From the NCBI GenBank assembly GCA_030651695.1, contig JAUSCD010000029.1:248001-312000 (forward strand): DNA of 64,000 bases, given 5' to 3'. The first letter of the stretch is position 1. Each line of letters opens with the position of its first letter. Below are positions 46,822 to 57,067 of the stretch, piece after piece. The DNA is from Pseudohongiella sp. GTDB taxonomy: Bacteria; Pseudomonadota; Gammaproteobacteria; Pseudomonadales; Pseudohongiellaceae. The notes under the pieces were generated by a model. It saw only the letters and a program-made list of their open reading frames with translations, ran no database searches and had not been told where the DNA came from. Position numbers and translations under genes: made by a program.

Positions 46822-47322
46822 CTAAACAATATGTCCCATCCAACGTCCCGCGAGTGTTGCGCCCGTCCATAGTATCAGAGAGCTGACGCCTGATACTCTG
46901 ATCCAGATTGGTAAGTCTGACAGCCTGGCCCGGAACTGTGGCATATTCCGGCTGTAAAAATGAAATGCCACCATATTGATGCCAGCCAGCAGCATCAATC
47001 CCAGCTTCCACTGAAACGCGGCATTGAGTATATGAGCGCTGGCCCGTGTGATAAACAGGGCCGTACCGGTAGCCACTGCAACTACAAATGCTCCCCAGAT
47101 CCATGGCAGAAAATCGTCGCTGAGCTGCTTTATGGTATAACCTCTGGCAACCACGCCTGCTATTCGCAGATCCAGCATCAGTAGAGCGCCCAGCATAAAA
47201 CAGACACTGAGCACATGAAGTGAGTTGAACAATGGGAACAACCAGGTAGCGCCAATTTGCTCAGCAATCGGCAAATATTCCAGTGATAGCCAGAACTCAT
47301 GGTTAAGTATAGAGCTGATCAT
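46822..47322 (-). CDS. Four-helix membrane protein, paralogue of the next gene
   Basis: 166 residues from ATG 47322, four bases after the stop of the gene upstream. Four hydrophobic segments: FPLFNSLHVLSVCFMLGALLML, WIWGAFVVAVATGTALFI, KLGLMLLAGINMVAFHFY and SSLILWTGATLAGRWMGHI. The pattern LHxLxVxxxLG, then LDLRIAG, and a closing LAGRW recur in the upstream neighbour. I recall such features in DUF6644-type proteins, but cannot verify the family. The histidine in helix 1 and the one near the end of helix 3 could bind haem or metal; this is speculative. Confidence 0.7.
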   Translation of the reverse strand: MISSILNHEFWLSLEYLPIAEQIGATWLFPLFNSLHVLSVCFMLGALLMLDLRIAGVVARGYTIKQLSDDFLPWIWGAFVVAVATGTALFITRASAHILNAAFQWKLGLMLLAGINMVAFHFYSRNMPQFRARLSDLPIWIRVSGVSSLILWTGATLAGRWMGHIV

Positions 47323-47326
47323 TGTT

Positions 47327-47839
47327 TCATCCCGGCCAGAAAATGTAGTCTGCGTACGCAATCCAACGCCCGGCCAGTGTAGTTAATACCCACACAAAAA
47401 TCACAACTGCCGCTGTCAGTTTTAGCGTTAGAGTAACCCCTTTATCGGCAATTTGACGACATTGTTGCCACATCCAGATACTCAGGCACAGGCCTGCAAC
47501 AAAAGCGATTGCCTTAATCCCGAAAACCGGATTAACAAGGTAACGCTGAGGTCTCGCCAGGAAAAAAGGCAAAGCACTGAACAACATCACGGGTAATGCA
47601 TAAAAAAACCACGGAAACACACGGGCGCTCATTTCAGCAGGCGACTGACTCTTTGCAGCGACACCCAGAATTCGCAGACTCAACATTACAATTGAACCCA
47701 GGAGTACCGCAACGCCAAGCAAATGGATGGTTTGTAATATAGGGGGAAGGCCGGGGATGCTTCTAAGGAAGCTATCGCTGAGTTCACGGAGCGGGCTGCT
47801 GTTGAGAGTTTGTATCAATGTCATGCGCCACTCAGCCAT
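47327..47839 (-). CDS. Four-helix membrane protein, DUF6644-like
   Basis: 170 residues. The start at ATG 47839 is supported by GGAG six to seven bases upstream and overlaps the end of the EAL gene by eight bases. Four membrane segments: LQTIHLLGVAVLLGSIVML, FFYALPVMLFSALPFFLA, KAIAFVAGLCLSIWMW and VVIFVWVLTTLAGRWIAY. It shares the helix-1 His, the LRILG/LRIAG motif and the terminal LAGRW with the next gene, so the two are tandem paralogues and may form a heteromer. Function unknown. Confidence 0.7.
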   Translation of the reverse strand: MAEWRMTLIQTLNSSPLRELSDSFLRSIPGLPPILQTIHLLGVAVLLGSIVMLSLRILGVAAKSQSPAEMSARVFPWFFYALPVMLFSALPFFLARPQRYLVNPVFGIKAIAFVAGLCLSIWMWQQCRQIADKGVTLTLKLTAAVVIFVWVLTTLAGRWIAYADYIFWPG

Positions 47840-49184
47840 GGCGCTTCTCCAGCAGCATCAGAGCAGCTTCTTCAGGCATAGGTCGTGCGTAATAATATCC
47901 TTGTGCGACATGGCACCTCAGGCCCAACAGAAGACGGGCCTGCTCAATTGTTTCCACGCCTTCTGCGATAATCTCAAATCCCATGTTCTGACTTAGGGAA
48001 ATGATCGTTTTCACAAGAGACAGCGAACTGTCATCGCCAATCATATTGCGCACAAAACTTTGATCAATCTTAAGAATGCTGACCGGGTATTGATGCAGAT
48101 AACTCAGGGATGAGTAACCGGTACCAAAATCATCAATTGAGATATGCATGCCCAGTTCACGGCAACGCAGCAATACACGTCTGACCTGATCGGAGTGTCG
48201 CAACAACAGCCGTTCGGTTATCTCAAGGTGGACATTGGACGCTGAAACCCCGATCTCATGAAGGATAAACATCATTTCATCCGGGAATGCCGGATCATCG
48301 AAGTCCAGTGCCGAGAAATTAATGCTCATAAACAGACTGGTGTCGCCACAAGCTTGTTGCAGTCGTTTGAGCGTACTGCAAGACTCTCTGAACGCCCAAC
48401 GAGTTGCATCAATAATAAGGCCGGTATCTTCTGCCATCGGAATAAAAAGATCTGGCCGCATCTTCCCTTTTACCGGATGCTGCCAACGCATCAATGCCTC
48501 AAAACCAAGTACCTTGCCTGATTCCATATTCACAAATGGCTGGTATTCGAGAAACAGCTGATTGCGTGCAACAGCGACACGAAATTCATTCGCCATCCGC
48601 ACCAGCTCCAGTACCCTGCTCTCTTCGGCGTGCACTTTTTCAAGCTGTTCGAGCATTGAAGTGGCTGCACTGAAGTCCTTTATATTTTCGGAGCGCTGCA
48701 AGACGTCGCGGTACCGCAACAGAATCAGTCGTGTGACTAGTCCCACGATGGGATTTGAATTGCGCAGCGCGCGCGTGAAGTCTGCTTTTGATATCTCCAG
48801 CAAACGGCAATCTTCTATGGCTTTTACTGTGGCGCTGCGGGGGCCGTCATCAACAATCGCCATCTCACCTATCAGGCTGCCAGCGCCGCGCTGCCCCATC
48901 AGAAGCTCACTGCCATCGGGGCGGGTCAGACTGATCAGCACACGGCCACTTTGTATAAAATAAGCGCTATCGCCTACATCACCCTGGCGCATGATATATT
49001 CGCCAGCCCGGTATAGTTTCTCTATCTGCAGAGGATCGGCAGCGTCAAATACAGGTAGCAAACCTGATTGGCTGTTGGATTCGGTTTCCGGATCTTTGTT
49101 GGTTTTATCGGTGCCTGGTTTCACAGTCTGCTGATTCTGATTTTCGCAAGATTGGGCTGCCGGCCGCGAAATGCAGGGGCTCAA
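47832..49184 (-). CDS. Cyclic nucleotide-binding domain plus EAL c-di-GMP phosphodiesterase
   Basis: 450 residues. After about 45 polar residues comes a CNB-type beta-roll (YRAGEYIMRQGDVGDSAYFIQSGRVLISL, then GSLIGEMAIVDDGPRSATVKA), then a linker helix and an EAL domain. Active-site motifs are intact: EALMRW, LEITERLL, SIDDFGTGYSSLSYL, KIDQSF, EGVET, QGYYYARPM. It should hydrolyse c-di-GMP, with the N-terminal domain as sensor. The CNB pattern lacks a clear proof of cAMP binding. The start is uncertain: TTG 49184 has no good ribosome binding site. It is the first gene of the operon running to selO. Confidence 0.88.
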   Translation of the reverse strand: MSPCISRPAAQSCENQNQQTVKPGTDKTNKDPETESNSQSGLLPVFDAADPLQIEKLYRAGEYIMRQGDVGDSAYFIQSGRVLISLTRPDGSELLMGQRGAGSLIGEMAIVDDGPRSATVKAIEDCRLLEISKADFTRALRNSNPIVGLVTRLILLRYRDVLQRSENIKDFSAATSMLEQLEKVHAEESRVLELVRMANEFRVAVARNQLFLEYQPFVNMESGKVLGFEALMRWQHPVKGKMRPDLFIPMAEDTGLIIDATRWAFRESCSTLKRLQQACGDTSLFMSINFSALDFDDPAFPDEMMFILHEIGVSASNVHLEITERLLLRHSDQVRRVLLRCRELGMHISIDDFGTGYSSLSYLHQYPVSILKIDQSFVRNMIGDDSSLSLVKTIISLSQNMGFEIIAEGVETIEQARLLLGLRCHVAQGYYYARPMPEEAALMLLEKRHG

Positions 49185-49246
49185 TATTTTAAGTAATCGG
49201 AGTTTACGCTGGATTATGGTGTAAAACCAGTATGGCTGACGAGGCT

Positions 49247-49283
49247 AAAAAAAAGGGAATCATCAAGCTGATGATTCCCTTTT
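49247..49283 (-). terminator. Terminator of tRNA-Pro
   Basis: GGGAATCATCA and TGATGATTCCC form an 11-base-pair stem, extended by A/T pairs, around the three bases AGC, with eight T on the minus strand after it. It isolates the tRNA transcript from the EAL operon 60 bases further on. Confidence 0.85.
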
Positions 49284-49343
49284 CTGTGTTCGACCAAGCC
49301 CTGCATTTATCGCTGGCTGATACGATTTACTGCCTTTTAAAGC

Positions 49344-49420
49344 TGGTCGGAACGGCAGGATTTGAACCTGCGACCCCTACACCCCCAGTGTAGTGCGCTA
49401 CCAGACTGCGCTACGCCCCG
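49344..49420 (-). tRNA. tRNA-Pro (anticodon GGG)
   Basis: 77 bases including an encoded CCA. The acceptor stem CGGGGCG pairs with CGTTCCG through two G-U pairs. The D arm GCGC...GCGC is present. The anticodon stem CTACA/TGTAG holds the loop CTGGGGG, giving GGG. The T arm GCAGG-TTCAAAT-CCTGC is regular. C at position 1 pairs with G72, typical of proline tRNA. In Pseudomonas a tRNA-Pro follows ihfA and the merR-like gene; here the TonB receptor gene lies between. Confidence 0.97.
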
Positions 49421-49515
49421 AATTCAGAGCGGGCATTATACTTGCCTCTTGACAGCATGCAAGCCCATCTTATGTGCAGTCGCCCCTGTCTGGCGTGTTT
49501 CATCAGGTTCAAATA

Positions 49516-49556
49516 CCCAAAAAGGCAACCTGCACTAAGCGGGTTGCCTTTTTGGG
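49516..49556 (-). terminator. Terminator of the TonB-dependent receptor gene
   Basis: CCCAAAAAGGCAACC at 49516-49530 pairs with GGTTGCCTTTTTGGG at 49542-49556, 15 base pairs around an 11-base loop. T runs occur on both strands within the stem. It starts about 35 bases past the receptor stop codon. Confidence 0.8.
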
Positions 49557-49591
49557 TAAAACCTCAACCTGGAACATTGAGGTTGTCTGGA

Positions 49592-52531
49592 TTACATCTC
49601 GAGTGTAATGCGACCATACAGCATGCGGCCCGTGGGATCGTACAGAACGGATTCCATACCACCCAGCATTGGGACTTTCTGCGGCATTCTGTCAAACAGG
49701 TTGCGTGCGCCGACTGTAAAGCTCAGCTCGCCACCAAGAGCTTCCACGCCACGGTAGTTGTAGCTCGCATCGAAGATCGTAGATGCTTTCAACACGCTCA
49801 CATCGCGGTAGTTGCTGAAAGGCAGGTTTGCCTGATAAGCAAACTTGTTGGCATCAAACTTGACATCGTCAATGTAGCGGCCGGTCAGGTTGGCGCTGTG
49901 TCTGTCACGCGACCAGCCGATGCTTGCATTGGCTTTGACGCGTGGCATTGGAGGTACTGCGCCGGTCAGATCGTTCTGGTTGCCTGCTGCTTCCACAATC
50001 GGGCGATCCGGGCGCAACTGATAAGAATAGGTATCAACATAAGTGCCGTCCAGCGCGAGACTGAACATACCCAGGTCGGATACAGAGAAGCGATAGCTCC
50101 ACTTCAGGTCATAAGCTTTGACCAGCATTTTTGACGCATTTGTTGAGCCACTGATAATGCGGTCAATCTGATCCAGGCCGGCGGGGTTACGCTGGATGCG
50201 CTTGTCTGAACGTGGGTCGTTGACCCACTGGGCAACCAGATCCAGTGGCGGCTTGGCAGTTGCGGTATAACCAAATGCCTGACGGAAGTTGAAGTAATCT
50301 GTTGCCAGAACGTCGCCGGTAGTGGAGCTGATAATACGATCCACGAAATCGGTTTCGCTATAGTCAATAGAAATGCTCATGCCTTCAATAAGGTCAAGAT
50401 CAAAACCATAAGACAATGTATCTGCAGACTCAGGCACCAGGTTCGGGTTGCCCTGTGAGCAGTTGGCTGTGAACGCTGCAAATGTTGTGAATGGATCTGA
50501 TACGTTGGTCAAACCGCATGACTGTGGTGCATTCAGCTGACTGAGCGAGGGCGCGATGAACGAAGAGCCAGCGCTGGCGCGCAATGTCAGACGATCCAGT
50601 GGGGAATAAACAATACCGTATTTAGGATCGGTAGAGGACTGGCCTGTGCTGTAGGACTCGTCACGAACAGCCAGTTGCAGTTCCAGGTTGCTCAGAATTG
50701 GAGCTGACAATTCAATGAAGTAGGCATCTACTGAACGTCCATCACTGTTGGGGAACAGTTGGGTACCGATAAATACATCACCTGTCAGGCTGTGCAGACT
50801 GGGGATATTGTTAAATCGGTCTTCACGACGCTGGTAACCAATGGCTGATGCGATAGCGCCACCGGGAAGTTCAAAACCACCCAATGGAACGTCCCCGTTC
50901 AATACCAGATCAAATGTCTGAAGTTTGTCGGTGTCGTTAACACGATTGCTGGTCAAGGTTGTTGAATCAGCAACTGCCTGAGTGTTCAGGACCTGCGGTG
51001 ATGTTGCTACAAACGGGTTAAAACAGGACGCACGATCTCTGACCACGTCACAGTTCAGACCTTGTTGCAATGCGCCCAGGCTGAAGTTGTTGGCTTTGCT
51101 TTTATCCAGTTGGTAGGCAAACATGTAATTCGCCATACCACGCCATCCATCAATAAACGGAACGGCAAACTCAGCCTTAAACGTCTGGCGGATGCCTCTG
51201 ACATAGGTTTCACCTACCAGTGAGCCGTCATCAGACAACTGGCTGGGCAACGTGCCCTGTTTGCCCCATGGACGCCAGGAGTTGAAAGTCACATCCTCAT
51301 TAAATGCAATACCATTCGGATCCAGAATTACAGCACCGTTTGCGCCACGGTCAGGAATGCCGTCGCCATTTGCGTCACGCGCAAACAAGGGCTGTCCAGA
51401 GGCATTTACAGCGCGGAATGGATTGCCGGGTAACTCGCCACGAATCGCTGGAAGTTCTGAAACGCGACCACCCGGGTTAGATGCAGAACCGCGCGGATAG
51501 GCACGACGAGCAAAAACACTGGTCTGTGCATTCAGGCTGAGGTCGGAACTGACATCATAAGACAGATTCAGGAAAGCCGTGCCTGCGTCTTGCTCAGTAC
51601 GGTAATCCCAGAATTCGCCATAATCATACCAGCAACGTGTTCCGGCAGCGGTGCCGGTCTGGCTGAACAGGAAACCATTTGGGTTTGAGCCCTGTACAGT
51701 CGGGTCAGTTCGCTCAGTACCACAACCCGGATCCGGACGAACGGATACTATCGGTGCGCCTGTTGTCGGGTTACGGCGAATGTTGCCAGCGGCATCACGC
51801 AATGGAACGTTATAGTTGCCAGGGTTAGAGGTTGATGAAGACGTCAGGCCAGCATTCATCTGATCAGGACGGTCGCGCATGCGCAGTTGGCCATTGGTGC
51901 GGTAATCTGCTGCGAATACAACATTCAGGCCGCTGATTTCGGTACCCGCCAACATGCTTAGCTGGGTGTCACGATAATCGCCACGGTCGTCACCTTGCTG
52001 GTACAACTCAACTTTCACGCCGTCGTAGGAAGTGCGGGGTACAAAGTTGACTACACCTGCCACGGCTTGTGAACCATAAAGAGCTGCAGCTCCGTCAGTT
52101 ACGATATCGAGCCGCTGGATAGCAATCTGCGGCAGAAACGTATTTACGTTTGTGCCGATAACACGCGCACCGTCAACCAGGTTCAGGGTTGCGCCAGCGC
52201 CCAAGCCGCGAAGATTGATTGATGTAACAGTGCTGGAGGCGCCGGTCAGTGAGTTTTGTGTGACGGTGGAGCCCTGGTTGAAACTCAGGTTGTGTATCAC
52301 GTCACCCATATTGGGTGTGCCTGCCAGTGCGATATCTTCTGCACCGATCTGGGTGATGGGGGATGCCGCGCGGAAACCTTCAGTTCTGCGAATAAAAGAA
52401 CCGGTTACCACAACCTCTTCAACCTCAGGGGTGTTTTGAGCAAGAGCTGAGCCAGCAGGAAAAAGCATGGTCGCGGCAATAGCTGCAGACAGTAAATTGA
52501 CTCTGTGAAAAATAGTAGATTTTGACTTCAT
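49592..52531 (-). CDS. TonB-dependent outer-membrane receptor
   Basis: 979 residues. The signal peptide ends in SALAQN. A TonB box-like EVEEVVVTGSF follows, then the plug domain with TSINLRGLGAGATLNLVDG and VTDGAAALYGSQAVAGVVNFV. The remainder is a large beta barrel ending in YGRITLEM, with final residue methionine rather than the usual aromatic. The style (GSFIRRTEG, LALDGTYVDTYSYQL) is that of the big receptors of marine and freshwater gammaproteobacteria for plant- or algae-derived compounds. The ligand cannot be inferred. No transport or degradation genes are next to it. It is a single-gene unit with a terminator, inserted between merR and tRNA-Pro. Confidence 0.92.
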   Translation of the reverse strand: MKSKSTIFHRVNLLSAAIAATMLFPAGSALAQNTPEVEEVVVTGSFIRRTEGFRAASPITQIGAEDIALAGTPNMGDVIHNLSFNQGSTVTQNSLTGASSTVTSINLRGLGAGATLNLVDGARVIGTNVNTFLPQIAIQRLDIVTDGAAALYGSQAVAGVVNFVPRTSYDGVKVELYQQGDDRGDYRDTQLSMLAGTEISGLNVVFAADYRTNGQLRMRDRPDQMNAGLTSSSTSNPGNYNVPLRDAAGNIRRNPTTGAPIVSVRPDPGCGTERTDPTVQGSNPNGFLFSQTGTAAGTRCWYDYGEFWDYRTEQDAGTAFLNLSYDVSSDLSLNAQTSVFARRAYPRGSASNPGGRVSELPAIRGELPGNPFRAVNASGQPLFARDANGDGIPDRGANGAVILDPNGIAFNEDVTFNSWRPWGKQGTLPSQLSDDGSLVGETYVRGIRQTFKAEFAVPFIDGWRGMANYMFAYQLDKSKANNFSLGALQQGLNCDVVRDRASCFNPFVATSPQVLNTQAVADSTTLTSNRVNDTDKLQTFDLVLNGDVPLGGFELPGGAIASAIGYQRREDRFNNIPSLHSLTGDVFIGTQLFPNSDGRSVDAYFIELSAPILSNLELQLAVRDESYSTGQSSTDPKYGIVYSPLDRLTLRASAGSSFIAPSLSQLNAPQSCGLTNVSDPFTTFAAFTANCSQGNPNLVPESADTLSYGFDLDLIEGMSISIDYSETDFVDRIISSTTGDVLATDYFNFRQAFGYTATAKPPLDLVAQWVNDPRSDKRIQRNPAGLDQIDRIISGSTNASKMLVKAYDLKWSYRFSVSDLGMFSLALDGTYVDTYSYQLRPDRPIVEAAGNQNDLTGAVPPMPRVKANASIGWSRDRHSANLTGRYIDDVKFDANKFAYQANLPFSNYRDVSVLKASTIFDASYNYRGVEALGGELSFTVGARNLFDRMPQKVPMLGGMESVLYDPTGRMLYGRITLEM

Positions 52532-52854
52532 CCGTAGACCTCTTGATATTTCTTATGGTTATAGGTCGGCTGTATTGATGGGAGTAATACAGCGTCTTTA
52601 ATTCGCTTAAATACAAACTTTGAGAACATTGTCTGTAAATGCTTAAGCACTATCTTTCGGATGCTTTGCCCGAAAAATTAGTGATGGAATATATCATTGT
52701 GATGAATGCTGTAAAGTGGATTTTGGCTAAAGTCGTCGGGCGACCGTTCGCAATCCGGGGCTCTTCAGTAAGGATGGAGCTTTTGAATGAGTTCAGAAAG
52801 CTGCGCAGGCTTTCGGAGGAACCGATAAAAAGTATGACCGGGCACTGTTTTTAC
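52532..52854. other. 323-base leader region of the TonB receptor gene, no gene seen
   Basis: This gap holds the receptor's upstream region and the 3' flank of the merR-like gene. On the minus strand TTTACA, 18 bases, then TGTATT is a possible promoter near 52600-52630. I see no convincing coding sequence or RNA gene; an open frame on the plus strand runs into the merR-like gene antisense and looks accidental. Confidence 0.5.
52569..52593 (-). promoter_or_regulatory. Inverted repeat in the receptor leader
   Basis: GCTGTATT at 52569-52576 and AATACAGC at 52586-52593 are perfect complements around nine bases. They lie 38-62 bases before the receptor start, so they could be a repressor site or a leader hairpin. 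Confidence 0.4.
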
Positions 52855-53211
52855 TTAAAGCAGATCAATAGCTTCTTCAAGTTCGCGGATCATTTGCATG
52901 AGGTCTGCGTTTTCGACCGGACTTGCCGAAGTCGCCGATTCAGTGTGGCCGTTCATGCGCTGGCGTGCGCCACCGATGGTAAAACCCTCTTCATATAACA
53001 AAGATTTGATTTGGCGGATCAGAAGAACATCTTCCCGTTGGTAGTAACGGCGGTTGCCACGACGCTTGACTGGCTTGAGTTGGGGGAACTCCTGCTCCCA
53101 GTAACGAAGGACGTGCGGCTTCACCGTGCAAAGCTCTCCTACTTCACCAATAGTAAAGTAGCGCTTTGCAGGTATCGGCGGCAGTTCTTTGTTATTGCTG
53201 GGTTCCAGCAT
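52855..53211 (-). CDS. MerR-family regulator of the ihfA locus
   Basis: 118 residues. The N-terminal winged helix ([52 protein letters not shown]) is a clear MerR DNA-binding domain. A short helical tail follows with no effector-binding cysteines or metal motif. It is the conserved small MerR-like protein encoded downstream of ihfA in many gammaproteobacteria; its targets are unknown. Its start overlaps the end of ihfA by 20 bases. Confidence 0.9.
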   Translation of the reverse strand: MLEPSNNKELPPIPAKRYFTIGEVGELCTVKPHVLRYWEQEFPQLKPVKRRGNRRYYQREDVLLIRQIKSLLYEEGFTIGGARQRMNGHTESATSASPVENADLMQMIRELEEAIDLL

Positions 53212-53500
53212 ATTTTTCTACTCTGGCCTTGAGTTTTTGACCTGGACGGAAGGTAACAACCCGACGTGCTTTAATGGGAATTTCTTCGCCGGTTTTAGGG
53301 TTGCGGCCCGGACGTTGTTTTTTGTCACGCAGATCAAAGTTACCAAACCCGGAAAGTTTCACTTGCTCATTGCTTTCGAGCGCCTGGCGAATCTCTTCAA
53401 AAAATTGTTCTACCAGTTCTTTTGCTTCACGTTTATTAACGCCTAATTCATCAAACAGACGTTCAGCCATTTCCGCCTTAGTCAGCGCGCCCTTATCCAT
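53192..53500 (-). CDS. ihfA: Integration host factor subunit alpha
   Basis: 102 residues of the HU/IHF fold. It pairs with IhfB to bend [33 protein letters not shown] is the dimer helix pair and [29 protein letters not shown] contains the DNA-binding arm with the intercalating proline in R-N-P. It follows pheT by two bases, the canonical pheST-ihfA operon. IHF often assists sigma-54 promoters, one of which occurs at about 8 kb. Confidence 0.96.
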   Translation of the reverse strand: MDKGALTKAEMAERLFDELGVNKREAKELVEQFFEEIRQALESNEQVKLSGFGNFDLRDKKQRPGRNPKTGEEIPIKARRVVTFRPGQKLKARVEKYAGTQQ

Positions 53501-53502
53501 GC

Positions 53503-55902
53503 TTAATTCCTTAACTTTGCATTAAATTTGACTTCCAGGCCTTTGACACACCGCTCAATTATCGTATTGATATCGTCGTCGCCTAGAGTGCGCGAAGGAT
53601 GTTGCCAGGTCAAGCCCAAAGCTATACTTTTTTTCTCAATTCCGATGGCATCGCCTTGATAAACATCAAATATTCTGAGGGAACTGAGGAATTCACCTGC
53701 CAATACAGACAATTCCTGCCGAATGGCCTGTGCGGAGACACTTTTGTCGAGCACCAGAGCCAGATCGCGTGACACTTCGGGATATCTCGACAGGGGTTTA
53801 AATTTGGGGATCCTGGCGGCCTGAACAGCGGACAGTTCAAGCTCGAACATAAAGACCTTGTCGTCCAGACCAAGCTCGCGCTGCAAGCGCGGGGCCAGTG
53901 CACCAATCCAGCCGACAGGTTTGCCACTTTTTATAACACGTGCACTTTGACCGGGGTGCAGCGCAGGATGCAAGGCTGCTTCGAAACCAAAATCGTCCAG
54001 ACTTGCCGTGATACTCAAGAGCGCTTCAAGATCGCCCTTGAGATCAAAATAGTCAACATTGGTACGTGTCTGAGACCAGTCAGCGGGTGCCCTGCTCCCG
54101 TAAATAAGTCCCGCTAACATTTCTGGCTGCGCAATATGACCGCCGGCTGGTAGAAATATCTGCCCTGTCTCAAATAATCTGACGCGATTGTGTTGTCGGT
54201 TCACATTGTGTTTTAAGGTCTGAATCAGACCCGGCCACAAGCTGGTTCGCATAACAGCCATGTCAGCGGATATCGGGTTCTGCAGACTGACGGACTCAAT
54301 GTCCGGCTGAATCAGGTTCAGCAGGTTTGGCTCAACAAAGCTATAGGTGATGACTTGCTGGTAGCCCAGCGTTACCAGGCGCTCGCGCAGTCTTTCAGCT
54401 GATGTTACTGCCTCGGGTCTTGCTGTCAGATTCATGCGCACCAGAGGCTTGGTCACCGGCAGGTGATCATATCCGTGAACGCGTGCAAGCTCCTCAATCA
54501 GATCAGCTTCAATGGAGATATCGAAACGATGAGACGGCACAGAGAATGTCAGTAAGTCATTATTTTTTGCTTTAAGACTCATTCCTAGTCTATTGAGAAT
54601 GCTAACAATGGCGTGTTCACCCATGTCCATTCCAAGCAAACGACCTACGTTATGGATATTTAACGATACGGTTTTCATGGCAGGGACATCAGTTTCCTGA
54701 TTTGTAACAGGCCCTGGCAGTCCCCCCACAATCTGCAGTAACAACGCGGTGGCTCTTTCCATCGCTCTGTGTTGCAAATCGGAGTCTACTCCGCGTTCGT
54801 AACGATGAGAGGAATCGGTGTGCAAGCCATACCGGCGCGCTCTGCCAGCAATCGCAAGTGGATCAAACCATGCGCATTCAAGAAAAATGTCCTGAGTATC
54901 GGCACTGACACCACTATTCAGCCCGCCCATAATGCCAGCCAGTGCCAGAGGGCCATTGCCATCCGCGATCAGTAGTGTATCTGGCTGGATATCTGTAATT
55001 TCGCCGTCAAGCAAAGTGATTTGCTCGCCTGCCCGGGCCATACGTACCACAATGCCCCCGCTCAACCGCTGCAGATCAAAGGCATGCATGGGTTGGCCGA
55101 GTTCCAGCAGTACATAATTGGTGACATCCACCACAGGATCGATGCTTCTTAATCCGCAGCGTCGCAGTTTTTCCTGCATCCACAGCGGTGTCCCTGCACT
55201 CAGATTGACGCCTTTGATAACGCGCCCCAGATATCTTGGGCATTGTGCAGCAGCGTCGACCGTTACCGGAAAGGTGTCGGGTATCGCAGGCGTCACAGGA
55301 TTTGCTGCAGATTCAGAGAATGCCAGATCGTTCAGCGCTGCTATTTCACGGGCCAGCCCGCGAATACTCAGGCAGTCACCGCGGTTTGGCGTGAGATCCA
55401 TCTCAAAAAATGTATCTTCAAGTTGAAGGTAATCACGAATATCGGCGCCAACGGGAGCATCTGAGGAAAGTTCAAGCAAGCCATCAGCGGTTTCAGCCAT
55501 GCCAAGTTCTTCCGCGGAACACAACATGCCATGAGATTCAATGCCACGAAGTTTGGCTTTTTTAATTGTAAAAGAGGAGGCCGCACCGGGCTCTGGGGAT
55601 TTGACAGGCAACTCCGCGCCGATTGTCGCATAAGGCACTATCAGTCCGGCACGCACATTGGATGCGCCGCAGACAACCTGGAGTGTGTTTGTGCCATCAA
55701 ATACTTCACACACACGAAGTTTGTCAGCATCCGGATGCGGTTCAACCTTGACTACCCTCGCCACCACAACGCCGGAAAATGTGGCTGCAACGCAGCCAAA
55801 GGCATCAACCTCTAGACCTGCCATGGTTAATTGGCTGACAAGCGCCGGCGGATCGATGTTGATATCAATCCACTCACGAATCCATTGTTGTGTAAAAATC
55901 AT
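53503..55902 (-). CDS. pheT: Phenylalanyl-tRNA synthetase beta subunit
   Basis: 799 residues, standard bacterial length. An N-terminal tRNA-binding OB domain ([18 protein letters not shown]) is followed by the B3/B4 editing domain, B5 DNA-binding-like domain, catalytic-like B6/B7 and the C-terminal anticodon-binding ferredoxin fold ([19 protein letters not shown]). It acts as an alpha2-beta2 tetramer with PheS and clears tyrosine mischarging. It follows pheS by 67 bases. Confidence 0.97.
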   Translation of the reverse strand: MIFTQQWIREWIDINIDPPALVSQLTMAGLEVDAFGCVAATFSGVVVARVVKVEPHPDADKLRVCEVFDGTNTLQVVCGASNVRAGLIVPYATIGAELPVKSPEPGAASSFTIKKAKLRGIESHGMLCSAEELGMAETADGLLELSSDAPVGADIRDYLQLEDTFFEMDLTPNRGDCLSIRGLAREIAALNDLAFSESAANPVTPAIPDTFPVTVDAAAQCPRYLGRVIKGVNLSAGTPLWMQEKLRRCGLRSIDPVVDVTNYVLLELGQPMHAFDLQRLSGGIVVRMARAGEQITLLDGEITDIQPDTLLIADGNGPLALAGIMGGLNSGVSADTQDIFLECAWFDPLAIAGRARRYGLHTDSSHRYERGVDSDLQHRAMERATALLLQIVGGLPGPVTNQETDVPAMKTVSLNIHNVGRLLGMDMGEHAIVSILNRLGMSLKAKNNDLLTFSVPSHRFDISIEADLIEELARVHGYDHLPVTKPLVRMNLTARPEAVTSAERLRERLVTLGYQQVITYSFVEPNLLNLIQPDIESVSLQNPISADMAVMRTSLWPGLIQTLKHNVNRQHNRVRLFETGQIFLPAGGHIAQPEMLAGLIYGSRAPADWSQTRTNVDYFDLKGDLEALLSITASLDDFGFEAALHPALHPGQSARVIKSGKPVGWIGALAPRLQRELGLDDKVFMFELELSAVQAARIPKFKPLSRYPEVSRDLALVLDKSVSAQAIRQELSVLAGEFLSSLRIFDVYQGDAIGIEKKSIALGLTWQHPSRTLGDDDINTIIERCVKGLEVKFNAKLRN

Positions 55903-55969
55903 GCTGTTTCGCTCTTACAATCCAATCGTTTGTATTGCAGTGTTTTTGAAGGCCGGTACCCACAATGGT

Positions 55970-56989
<1,020 letters not shown>

Positions 56990-57014
56990 TTAATCCGCTT
57001 AGACCATGAATGCA

Positions 57015-57053
57015 CAGAGCCGGCACAGGTGAAGACCACCTGAACCGGCTCTG
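57015..57053 (-). other. Stable RNA hairpin between rplT and pheS
   Basis: CAGAGCCGG and CCGGCTCTG pair over nine bases. Inside them, after a two-by-two internal loop, CAGGTG pairs with CACCTG around five bases. There is no T run after the hairpin on the minus strand; a five-T run precedes it. It is a likely transcript processing or leader structure rather than a plain terminator. Confidence 0.55.
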
Positions 57054-57067
57054 CAAAAAGTACCGCC

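Noticed and set aside
46781-47104. N-terminal extension of the thiolase frame
   Set aside because: The frame is open further upstream, but it overlaps the membrane-protein gene; ATG 46780 has AGGGGGA and gives the normal thiolase N-terminus.
49344-49420. tRNA-Pro as integration site of a mobile element
   Set aside because: I saw no integrase gene and no repeat of the tRNA 3' end nearby, so the receptor insertion cannot be called a genomic island.
52639-52998. 119-residue plus-strand open frame beside the TonB receptor
   Set aside because: It has no clear ribosome binding site or domain, and its second half is antisense to the merR-like gene.
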